From Deltaproteobacteria bacterium (GTDB lineage Bacteria > Myxococcota_A > UBA796 > GCA-2862545), in assembly GCA_006226595.1 (NCBI GenBank), contig SBGP01000079.1:27815-91814 (forward strand): a stretch of DNA of 64,000 nucleotides, given 5' to 3'. The notes beneath the pieces were generated by a model. That model did not search any database. It worked only from the letters and a program-made list of their open reading frames with translations, and was not told where the DNA came from. Shown here one piece after another: positions 54,501 through 61,963 of the stretch (positions within the stretch are counted from its first letter, which is position 1; each line of letters begins with the position of its first letter). The translations under genes were made by a program, and so were the position numbers.

Positions 54501-55436
54501 TTAGCGAGAAGACCCGCTCTTGTACGGCTCGATGACGATCTTTCCGTCTTCGACGCGGGCAATGTCGGGCAGGATGCCCGGCTGACCGGGCTTCTTGCCC
54601 GGAACAATGGCGATCTTCCGGCCGATGCGAAGCTGCGTCGGCTTGAGATCGAAAGCGAAGATGAAGGCGTCTTCCGCCCCGGTCGCGCCAGCGTGGGCCA
54701 TGCCCTTGATGGCGCCGAGGACCACGATGTTGCCGGCGGCGAACACCTGGGCTCCGGGGTTGACGTCTCCGAAGATGACGACGTCTCCGTCGTAGCGAAT
54801 CGCCGCACCGGAGCGCAGCGTGCGGTGCAGGGTGAGCGTGCGCTCTCCCTGGGGAGCGCCGCCACCGTCGAGAAGCGCCGAGACGGGCTGCTCGAAGGGC
54901 TCGGGCTCGGGTTCGGGCTCCTCGGCCACCTCGGGCTCCGCGACCTCGACCTCGTCCTCGTCCGCGGACTGCAGCTCTTCCTCGGCCGTATCGGGGGCCT
55001 GGGGCTCGAGCTGCGGCATCGCCTCGTTCACGTCCTCGGTGAGGAGCACGTCACCGGCGAGCTCGGCGGCGACCTCGGCGGGCGAGGGCAACACTTCGGG
55101 CTCGGGGCGAATCGGGAACAGCTTGAGCTTCAGCTCGCGTTCCGCGTACCGGAAGATGTGCGCTTCGTCGACGTAGATGCCGGTGACCTCGACCTGGAAC
55201 TGGTCGCGCAGGAACGTGAGGATCCGGCGCAGGTCGAAGAGGCGGATCTCGCGGGCACCGAGCTCCAGCCGGCTCGCACGGCCACCGATCACGTCGAGGT
55301 GCTCGGGCAGGCGAACACGGAGCCACTCGCGGACTTCCTCGAACTGAAGATGCGGCGGGATGCGCACGACAGGCACGGACCCGTCGAGACGGACGATCTG
55401 CGGCGGCGCGTCTGGCGCCGACAGCGACATGGACAT
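54501..55436 (-). CDS. minC: Septum-site determining protein MinC
   Basis: A 311-residue inhibitor of FtsZ rings. The N-terminal FtsZ-binding domain (1-120; REIRLFDLRRILTFLRDQFQVEV, GIYVDE) and C-terminal beta-helix dimerisation domain (HRTLRSGAAIRYDGDVVIFGDVNPGAQVFAAGNIVVLGAIKGMAHAG) are clear. Between them lies an unusually long acidic linker (about 145-185, Glu/Pro repeats), making it 80 residues longer than E. coli MinC. The ATG at 55436 has no Shine-Dalgarno; 55430 is an alternative. A C-rich element lies upstream. Confidence 0.93.
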   Translation of the reverse strand: MSMSLSAPDAPPQIVRLDGSVPVVRIPPHLQFEEVREWLRVRLPEHLDVIGGRASRLELGAREIRLFDLRRILTFLRDQFQVEVTGIYVDEAHIFRYAERELKLKLFPIRPEPEVLPSPAEVAAELAGDVLLTEDVNEAMPQLEPQAPDTAEEELQSADEDEVEVAEPEVAEEPEPEPEPFEQPVSALLDGGGAPQGERTLTLHRTLRSGAAIRYDGDVVIFGDVNPGAQVFAAGNIVVLGAIKGMAHAGATGAEDAFIFAFDLKPTQLRIGRKIAIVPGKKPGQPGILPDIARVEDGKIVIEPYKSGSSR

Positions 55437-55457
55437 GGCGGGACCCGGGCGGGTGGT

Positions 55458-55470
55458 GGGGAGGGAGGGG
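55458..55470 (-). promoter_or_regulatory. C-rich leader element before minC
   Basis: On the minus strand CCCCTCCCTCCCC, identical to the element before PBP1B, ends 21 bases before the minC ATG. The opposite strand has four G-runs (55451-55470) with loops of four, one and one bases. The rest of 55437-55770 is a G/C-skewed tract with no ORF I can support. Confidence 0.5.
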
Positions 55471-55745
55471 AGCGGTCGGGAAGGGGAAGGGTCGCCGGGG
55501 GTGGCGAGGTGCGGCAGGGGGCCGCGGAGGGAGGGTGGGAGTTCGACTCCCGAGCCAGAGGTACCACACCTGACGTGGGGGGTGCAAACAACCTCCCGGA
55601 ATCGGCGGGTTTCAGCGCGATCCTCGACATGCGCACCACGGGGCGCGTCCGCGGAGCCTCACTCGAAACACCCGCCGTGCGGGGCGCTGGGCGCGCGCTC
55701 CTTCTATGAGGAGGAACCCGGACTTCCGAACGGCGTCAGATCTGG

Positions 55746-55751
55746 CACAAT
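55746..55751 (+). promoter_or_regulatory. Possible -10 element before glutaredoxin
   Basis: CACAAT in the context T-G-G-C-A-C-A-A-T, the same extended form as before PBP1B, lies 20 bases before the ATG. No good -35 is visible. Confidence 0.3.
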
Positions 55752-55770
55752 AGGCGTGGAGACTCCCCCG

Positions 55771-56067
55771 ATGGCCGATGTCGTTCTGTTCGTCGAAGAC
55801 GGATGCACCTTCTGTGCTGCTACTCGCCGGTATTTCCGCGCGAAGGGCGTGGCGGTGAACGAAATCGACGTGTCCGGCAACCCGGAGGCCCGCGAGGTCG
55901 TTCGGCGCATGACGGGCTCCGCCATGGTTCCGCAGATCTTCATCTCGGACGTGCATGTGGGCGGCTATGAGGATCTTCGTCGTCTGGATGTGACCGGAGA
56001 GCTCGACAAGCTTCTGGCCTCGGCGCCAAGGCCGCGCATCGAGACGACGATGAGCCTCTCCATCTGA
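55771..56067 (+). CDS. Glutaredoxin
   Basis: A 98-residue thiol-disulfide protein. C-T-F-C (residues 11-14) is the redox pair, followed by the typical R-Y-F-R-A-K-G-V, T-G-S-A-M-V-P-Q-I-F-I cis-proline loop, and G-G-Y-E-D-L glutathione-binding end. It reduces mixed disulfides with glutathione; the GST at 20456 fits with glutathione being present. GGAG precedes the ATG by nine bases. Confidence 0.9.
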   Translation: MADVVLFVEDGCTFCAATRRYFRAKGVAVNEIDVSGNPEAREVVRRMTGSAMVPQIFISDVHVGGYEDLRRLDVTGELDKLLASAPRPRIETTMSLSI

Positions 56068-56080
56068 ACGCGAGGACAGC

Positions 56081-57253
56081 GTGTCCCACTCCCGCAGGCG
56101 GGGCCAGCAGCAGGCTGGGCACCCGCGTATCCCTGTCAGCCGCAAGGCTGCCGCGGCCCTTCGACGTGGGCATCCCTGGCTGTTCCGCGAAGGCTCGCGC
56201 ACGCCGACTGGCGAGATCGTCGAGATCCTCGCGGACGGAAAGGTGATTGGTTGGGGCCTCGCCGATGACGGACCGATCGCGGTGCGCATGCTCGGGCGCG
56301 GACCGGCCAAGGACCTGCGGGCTACCGTGCTCGATCGCGTGAAGCGCGCCGATGCGGCGCGTCTGCGGCTGCTCCCGCCCCAGACCGATGCCTACCGCGT
56401 CGTGCACGGCGCCGGCGACGGCCTGCCCGGCCTGGTGGTCGATCGCTACGGCGAGCTCGCCGTCATCCGCCTCTACGCCAAGGGCTGGGAGTCCTGGCTC
56501 GACACGATCGTGGAGGCCGTCGAGAGCCTTGGCTGGGCCACCAGCGTGTTTCGACGCTTCGGCGTGAGCCGCGTGGACGGGCGCGACGGCGGTGAGCTGC
56601 TCTCGGGCGCCGACTTTCCCGAGGCCCTGGTCGTCGAAGAGGGCGGCATGAAGATGCTCGTGCGCCCACGTGTGGGCCAGAAGACCGGCCTGTTCCTCGA
56701 TCAGCGCACGCACCGGGCCCAGATCCGCGAGTGGTCAGCAGGCCGTGTCGTCGCCAACCTGTTCGCGTACAACGGCGGCTTCTCGGTCTCGGCGGCCCTG
56801 GGGGGCGCCGCACACGTCACCACCGTGGACCTTGCTCCCGAAGCGGTCGAGGACGCCCGCGAGAACTTCCGACTCAACGGACTGGATCCCGACCAGCACG
56901 CGTTCGAGGTCGCCGACGTGTTCAAGTGGAAGCCCAGCGCGCCACTCGACCTGCTGATCGTGGATCCGCCGAGCCTGACCCGCGGTCAGCGCTCCGACGC
57001 CGCCGCCGCACGCGCCTACAAGGGACTGCACGAACGACTCGGCCCCTTCGTGCATCGGGACGGCCTGCTCGCCACCGCCTCGTGCACGGCTCGTCTCTCG
57101 CTCGACGACTGGCGTGCCGCGGTCGCCGAGGGCCTGGCTGACTGCGGCGACTGGGCCTGGCACCACGTGAGCACCGAGCCTGTCGATCATCCGGTCGCAC
57201 TGGCACATCGCGAGGGCCGCTACCTCAAGTTCGCGCTGCTACGCCGTCTGTAG
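56081..57253 (+). CDS. RlmI-like class I rRNA methyltransferase (second paralogue)
   Basis: A 390-residue protein with an N-terminal PUA-like domain (KAAAALRRGHPWLFREG) and a Rossmann methyltransferase: V-A-N-L-F-A-Y-N-G-G-F-S motif I, VTTVDLAPEAVEDARENFRLNGL, and I-V-D-P-P-S-L. The QKTGLFLDQRTHR segment is typical of RlmI/RlmK. It differs from the 15602 paralogue and probably methylates another rRNA base. The GTG start has GAGGA five bases upstream and is 13 bases after the glutaredoxin stop. Confidence 0.82.
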   Translation: MSHSRRRGQQQAGHPRIPVSRKAAAALRRGHPWLFREGSRTPTGEIVEILADGKVIGWGLADDGPIAVRMLGRGPAKDLRATVLDRVKRADAARLRLLPPQTDAYRVVHGAGDGLPGLVVDRYGELAVIRLYAKGWESWLDTIVEAVESLGWATSVFRRFGVSRVDGRDGGELLSGADFPEALVVEEGGMKMLVRPRVGQKTGLFLDQRTHRAQIREWSAGRVVANLFAYNGGFSVSAALGGAAHVTTVDLAPEAVEDARENFRLNGLDPDQHAFEVADVFKWKPSAPLDLLIVDPPSLTRGQRSDAAAARAYKGLHERLGPFVHRDGLLATASCTARLSLDDWRAAVAEGLADCGDWAWHHVSTEPVDHPVALAHREGRYLKFALLRRL

Positions 57254-57274
57254 GGACGCGCCCGCGCCTGCAGG

Positions 57275-57303
57275 TTGACGAAGGGGTGCCAGACGTGTGA
57301 AGA
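57275..57303 (+). promoter_or_regulatory. Possible promoter with long leader for RNase G/E
   Basis: TTGACG (57275-57280) is five of six against the -35 consensus, but the -10 at 17 bases (TGAAGA) is weak. If used, it gives a leader of about 180 bases before the rng start; RNase E messages in other bacteria have long autoregulatory leaders. Confidence 0.3.
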
Positions 57304-57491
57304 AGGCAGTCGATCGGGCAGGCACGCCCGGTCCACGCGGCCATGCCGCGCTCCCGCGAACTTCCGTTCAATCGGGTTCGCACCCCCGCTTTCCCCCATG
57401 ACACGCCTCCAGCACGCACCGCGACGGTCGAACGCTCCGGATCTCCCCGAGCGATCCCTCGCCATGCGCGTGGAGGGTCGAGAGGTTCCCC

Positions 57492-59009
57492 GTGGGCACC
57501 GAGATCATCGTCAACAAGACGGGTCGCGAGAGCCGTCTTGCCATCCTCGAGGCCGGCCGCCTCGCTGAGCTGCTCATCGACCGCGGCGACAACCGCGGCT
57601 TCGTCGGAAACGTGTATCTGGGTCGCGTGGTGCGGGTCCTGCCCGGCATGCAGGCCGCCTTCGTCGACATCGGACTCGAGCGCGCCGCGTTCCTGTACGT
57701 CGGCGACATCTACACGGACTTCCTGCACATGCACGAGGACCCGGCCACCGCCGAGTCGGACACCGCCGAGGTTCCCCGCTCGCGGGGGTCGTCGCGCAGC
57801 AACCAGCCGCCGATTCAGGACCTCCTCTCCGAGGGCCAGAACATCGTGGTGCAGGTCGCCAAGGATCCGATCGGTACCAAGGGCGCCCGGCTCACCACCC
57901 ACATCGCGATGCCGGGTCGCTACGTCGTGTTCATGCCGACCGTAGAGCACGTCGGCATCTCTCGCCGGATCGAGCGCGACCGCGAGCGTCGCCGCCTGCG
58001 TGACCTCGTCGAGCGCACGCGGCCCAAGGGCGCGGGCTTCATCGTGCGCACGGTGTGCGAAGGGCAGCCCGAGGACGTGCTCTCCGCGGACATGACCTTC
58101 CTCCTCAAGACCTGGGAGCGCATCCAGGGCGCGGCCCGCGAGAAGAAGGCCCCCGCGCTGCTCCACGAGGACTACGGTCTCGTGCTCCGCGCCGTCCGCG
58201 ACATGGTCGACGGCGAGCTCGACCGCATGGTGGTCGACGACAAGGAGCTGTTCGACGAGGTGAAGTCGTTCATGAGCGACTTCATGCCGCAGCTCAAGGA
58301 CAAGGTGCACCTGTACCGCGGCAAGGAGCCGACCTTCGACAACTACAACGTCGAGGTCCAGATCAAGCGCAGCCTGGGCCGCAAGGTATGGCTGAAGTCT
58401 GGCGGCTACCTGGTCATCGACCAGACCGAAGCCCTGATGGCGATCGACGTGAACTCGGGCAAGTTCGTCGGCACCTCCTCGCTCGAGGAGACCACGCTGA
58501 TGACCAACCTCGAGGCCGCACAGGAGGTGGTCCACCAGCTCCGCCTGCGGAACATGGGCGGCATCATCATCATCGACTTCATCGACATGGAGAAGGAGGC
58601 AAGCCGCGCGAAGGTCACGGCGGCCCTCGAAGAGGCGCTGCAGGCCGACCGCGCCCGCACGAACGTGCTGCGCATCAGTGATCTCGGCCTCGTCGAGATG
58701 ACCCGCAAGCGCGTCCAGGAGGGCCTCGACCGCTACCTCACCGAGTCCTGCCCGACCTGTGAGGGCACCGGTGTGCTCCGCTCCCGCGCGACCCTGTGCT
58801 TCGACATCCTCCGTGAGGTCCAGCGCGAGGCGAACCGCAAGAAGGAAGCGCCGGCGATCTACGTGAACACGACGCCCGAGATCGCCGACATGTTCTACGG
58901 GCCCCGCTTCGCGGACCTCGAGGCCACCGAGGAGACCCTCGGTCGACGCATCATCGTGCGCGCGCTCGGGCACTACCACCCGGAGCAGTACGAGGTCTAC
59001 GCGAGGTAG
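57492..59009 (+). CDS. rng: Ribonuclease G/E
   Basis: A 505-residue endoribonuclease for rRNA and mRNA processing. An S1-type RNA-binding domain (VYLGRVVRVLPGMQAAFVDIG, about 38-125) holds a Ser/Arg-rich insert near 85-105. The RNase H-like core carries the catalytic aspartates in M-A-I-D-V-N-S-G-K and I-I-I-D-F-I-D-M, and the zinc-link C-P-T-C is near 418. The length is that of RNase G, without a long degradosome tail. The GTG start has GAGG seven bases upstream. Confidence 0.94.
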   Translation: MGTEIIVNKTGRESRLAILEAGRLAELLIDRGDNRGFVGNVYLGRVVRVLPGMQAAFVDIGLERAAFLYVGDIYTDFLHMHEDPATAESDTAEVPRSRGSSRSNQPPIQDLLSEGQNIVVQVAKDPIGTKGARLTTHIAMPGRYVVFMPTVEHVGISRRIERDRERRRLRDLVERTRPKGAGFIVRTVCEGQPEDVLSADMTFLLKTWERIQGAAREKKAPALLHEDYGLVLRAVRDMVDGELDRMVVDDKELFDEVKSFMSDFMPQLKDKVHLYRGKEPTFDNYNVEVQIKRSLGRKVWLKSGGYLVIDQTEALMAIDVNSGKFVGTSSLEETTLMTNLEAAQEVVHQLRLRNMGGIIIIDFIDMEKEASRAKVTAALEEALQADRARTNVLRISDLGLVEMTRKRVQEGLDRYLTESCPTCEGTGVLRSRATLCFDILREVQREANRKKEAPAIYVNTTPEIADMFYGPRFADLEATEETLGRRIIVRALGHYHPEQYEVYAR

Positions 59010-59041
59010 CGCCTCACGTGGGCTCGGCTTAGGCAGAGGCC

Positions 59042-59734
59042 ATGATCAGCCGCGTGTTCCAGGGAATCCGCGTCGCGTTCCTCGCCGGCATCCTCGTGGT
59101 GGTGCCGCTCGGTGCGACCATCTGGGTGCTCACCTTCGTGATGGGCATCCTCGAGAGCACCGTGCGCCTGCTCCCGGACGGGATTCAGCCCGAGGTGCTG
59201 ATCGGCCGTCCGATCCCCGGACTGGGCATCCTGCTCACGCTCACCACCGTGATGCTCGCCGGCACGCTGACCCGCAGCTTCTTCGGGCGTCGGGTGATCG
59301 AGTTCTACGAGGCGATGCTCGGGCGCGTGCCCATCGTGAGCAGCGTGTACCAGGGCGTGAAACAGCTCACCGAGGCGCTGTTCTCGGGAAGCGAGGGGCA
59401 GTTTCGGCAGGTCGTGCTCGTCGAGTGGCCGCGCCGAGGCGTGTATGCCATCGCGTTTCACACAGGCGAGGCGTTCCTCTCCGCGGATGACCCGGACGAA
59501 GAGCTGGTGAACGTGTTCCTTCCGACCACGCCGAACCCGACCAGCGGCTTCTACCTGATGCTGCCGCGCTCCGAGATCCGGCCCCTGGACCTCACCGTCG
59601 AGGAGGCGTTCAAGCTCATCATGTCCGCCGGCATCGTCGCGCCAGGTCGACGCGTGATCGAGACCCAGGAGGTCCAGAAGCTCACGCATCGCGACGACGG
59701 CATGGTCCCCCTCGACGATCTGCACGACAAGTGA
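59042..59734 (+). CDS. DUF502-family membrane protein
   Basis: A 230-residue protein with two N-terminal membrane helices (FLAGILVVVPLGATIWVLTFVM; GLGILLTLTTVMLAGTL), a conserved F-Y-E-x-M-L-G-R-V-P-I-V-S-S-V-Y-Q-G-V-K-Q segment, and a beta-rich domain (VVLVEWPRRGVYAIAFHTGE... VNVFLPTTPNPTSGFYLMLPRSEI). These match DUF502, whose role is unknown. Its stop overlaps the recD2 start in GTGA. Confidence 0.88.
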   Translation: MISRVFQGIRVAFLAGILVVVPLGATIWVLTFVMGILESTVRLLPDGIQPEVLIGRPIPGLGILLTLTTVMLAGTLTRSFFGRRVIEFYEAMLGRVPIVSSVYQGVKQLTEALFSGSEGQFRQVVLVEWPRRGVYAIAFHTGEAFLSADDPDEELVNVFLPTTPNPTSGFYLMLPRSEIRPLDLTVEEAFKLIMSAGIVAPGRRVIETQEVQKLTHRDDGMVPLDDLHDK

Positions 59735-61908
59735 GCGACGGTCGCTGGCTCGAGGGACGCGTCGCGCGCGTCGTGTGGGCCTCGCCCGAGTCGGGCTACG
59801 CGGTGGTTCGCATCTTCGACGGCGAGCACGAGGTCACGGCCGTCGGCACGCTCGGGCCGCTCGCCGATGACCCGGACGGGCTGGTCGATTCCTTCGTGGC
59901 CCTCGAGGGCAAGTGGGAGGCGCATGCCGTCCATGGCCGCCAGTTCCGGGCGAGTGGCTTTCTCCAGGGACTGCCGCGCACGCTGACCGGCCTCGAGCTG
60001 TACCTCGCGAGCTCCGGGGTGAAGGGAATCGGCAAAGAGCTCGCCCGTCGCATCGTCGAGGCCTTCGGTGTGCGCGCGCTGGCCGTGCTCGAGGAAGAGC
60101 CGGAGCGGCTGACGGAGATCCCTGGCATCGGGGCCAAGCGTGCCCGGTCGATTGCCGCTCGCTGGGCCGAGGACGAGAGCGGCCGCGCGCTGGCCGTGAC
60201 CCTGCGCGGGCTGGGCATGTCCGCACGACTCGTCGAGCGCATCCGCAAGCGCTACGGCGATCAGGCATCGCACGTCGTCCACCGCGAGCCCTACCGCCTC
60301 TCCGAGGAGATCCGCGGCGTGGGCTTCCGCACGGCCGATCAGCTGGCCTCCGAGCTCGGCATGTCGCCGGACGACCCCGCGCGGGTCCGTGCCGCCGCCG
60401 TGCACGTGCTGCGTCAGGCCGAGCAGGACGGCCACTGCTACCTGCCCGAGGCCGAGATCGCAGCGGGGGTCCGCGCGCTCGACGTGCCCGTCGATGGCCT
60501 CCCCATGGCCCTGCACGAGCTCGTGCTCGATCGCCGCGTGATTCCCGAGGGCGACCGGTTCTACGAGCCACGCCGCTTCGACGAGGAACGCTTGTGCGCA
60601 GCGCAGGTCGCGGCGCGGGTCGGGGAAGGGGAGCCGGCGACCGACGCCCTCGTGCAGCAGGCGGCGACGCTCGAGGGCGTCGAGCTCGATCCGCTGCAGG
60701 CACAGGCCGTCGCCAGAGCCCTGGGCGGCGGCATGGTGGTCGTCACCGGTGGCCCAGGCACGGGCAAGACCACCCTGGTGCGCGTGCTCGTCCGCGCCGC
60801 GCGCATCCGCGACGAGAGCTGGCTGCTCGCGTCTCCGACGGGGCGCGCCGCCCGGCGCCTGGAAGAAGCGACGGGAACCCCGGCCTCGACCTTGCACCGC
60901 CTGCTCGAGTTCAACCCGGGAGAGGGCGGCTTCCAACGCCACGCTGGCAATCCCCTGGAAGGCGATGGTCTGGTGGTCGACGAGGTCTCGATGGTCGACC
61001 TGCCGCTCATGGCGGCGCTGCTCGACGCGCTCCCTGCGCCGCCGTTTCCGGTGGTCCTCGTCGGGGATGCCGACCAGCTTCCGAGCGTGGGCCCTGGCGC
61101 CGTTCTCGGCGATCTCATCGCCTCCGGCGAGGTCGACGTGATCCGGCTCGAGCGCATCTACCGCCAGGACGCACGCAGCGGCATTGTCGTCGCCGCGAGC
61201 CAGATCCTCGCGGGGGAGGTCCCACCCTCGGGCGAGAAGGCGGGTTGGGACGACTTCTTCCTCGTGCCGCGCGACTCGGCCTCGGCAGCCCAGCAGACGC
61301 TGACCGGGCCGATCGCGGATCGGCTCGAGGCCAAGGGTTTCGACCTGATGGAGGACATGCAGATCCTCGCGCCGATGCGTCGCGGACCTCTCGGCACCCA
61401 AGCCCTCAACGAGCTGATGCAGCAGCGGCTCAACCCGGATGGCGAAGCCATCGGTGGGCGCGGAGAGGGTATGCGCGTCGGCGACCGCGTGATCTGCGTG
61501 AAGAACCGCTACGACGTCGAGGTGTTCAACGGCGATGTCGGACGGATCGTCGGCAAGGAGCGCACCGGCGTCATCATCGACTTCGGGGGGCGCCGGGTGG
61601 GCTGGGGCTGGGAGGACATGCGCATGCTCGAGCTGGCGTACGCGGTGACCATCCACAAGTCCCAGGGCAGCGAGTACCCCGCGGTCATCGTCGTGCTGGC
61701 CCGCGGGCATCACGTCATGCTTCGGCGGAACCTGTTCTACACGGCGGTGACCCGCGCGAGGCGCTTTCTATGCGTGCTCGGCGACCATGCCGCGTGGCAA
61801 CGCGCCGTGTCCGAGGCGCGCACGGAGCGGCGGTTTACGGCGCTCGCCGAGCGAGTTCGCGACGCATGCCATGCCCCAGCTGCGGAAGGTCTGTTCGGGG
61901 TCGAATAG
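59731..61908 (+). CDS. recD2: ATP-dependent RecD2-type DNA helicase
   Basis: A 725-residue superfamily 1B 5'-3' helicase. The N-terminal OB-like and HhH region has GVKGIGKELARRIVEAFG and EIPGIGAKRARSIAARW (about 95-150). The motor contains Walker A G-G-P-G-T-G-K-T-T (about 340-348), VDEVSMVDLPLMAALL, GDADQLPSVGPGAVLGDLI, and the late motif TIHKSQGSEYPAV (about 645-657). RecD2 works without RecBC in replication-fork and recombination repair. The GTG start couples it to the DUF502 gene. Confidence 0.95.
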   Translation: MSDGRWLEGRVARVVWASPESGYAVVRIFDGEHEVTAVGTLGPLADDPDGLVDSFVALEGKWEAHAVHGRQFRASGFLQGLPRTLTGLELYLASSGVKGIGKELARRIVEAFGVRALAVLEEEPERLTEIPGIGAKRARSIAARWAEDESGRALAVTLRGLGMSARLVERIRKRYGDQASHVVHREPYRLSEEIRGVGFRTADQLASELGMSPDDPARVRAAAVHVLRQAEQDGHCYLPEAEIAAGVRALDVPVDGLPMALHELVLDRRVIPEGDRFYEPRRFDEERLCAAQVAARVGEGEPATDALVQQAATLEGVELDPLQAQAVARALGGGMVVVTGGPGTGKTTLVRVLVRAARIRDESWLLASPTGRAARRLEEATGTPASTLHRLLEFNPGEGGFQRHAGNPLEGDGLVVDEVSMVDLPLMAALLDALPAPPFPVVLVGDADQLPSVGPGAVLGDLIASGEVDVIRLERIYRQDARSGIVVAASQILAGEVPPSGEKAGWDDFFLVPRDSASAAQQTLTGPIADRLEAKGFDLMEDMQILAPMRRGPLGTQALNELMQQRLNPDGEAIGGRGEGMRVGDRVICVKNRYDVEVFNGDVGRIVGKERTGVIIDFGGRRVGWGWEDMRMLELAYAVTIHKSQGSEYPAVIVVLARGHHVMLRRNLFYTAVTRARRFLCVLGDHAAWQRAVSEARTERRFTALAERVRDACHAPAAEGLFGVE

Positions 61909-61963
61909 CGGGCGAGACATGGCGTTTTCCACGCGGTATCGTCGGGGTCCCCCCGGAGTTCTC

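Noticed and set aside
55548..55590. A tRNA-like T-arm (GGGAG-TTCGA-CTCCC followed by ACCA-like bases)
   Set aside because: The loop would be five bases, not seven, and no acceptor, D-arm or anticodon arm can be formed.
57343..57945. A 200-codon plus-strand frame spanning the leader and start of the RNase G/E gene
   Set aside because: Its second half is a shadow of the rng gene and the product is Ser/Arg/Thr-rich noise; the leader has no ribosome site for it.
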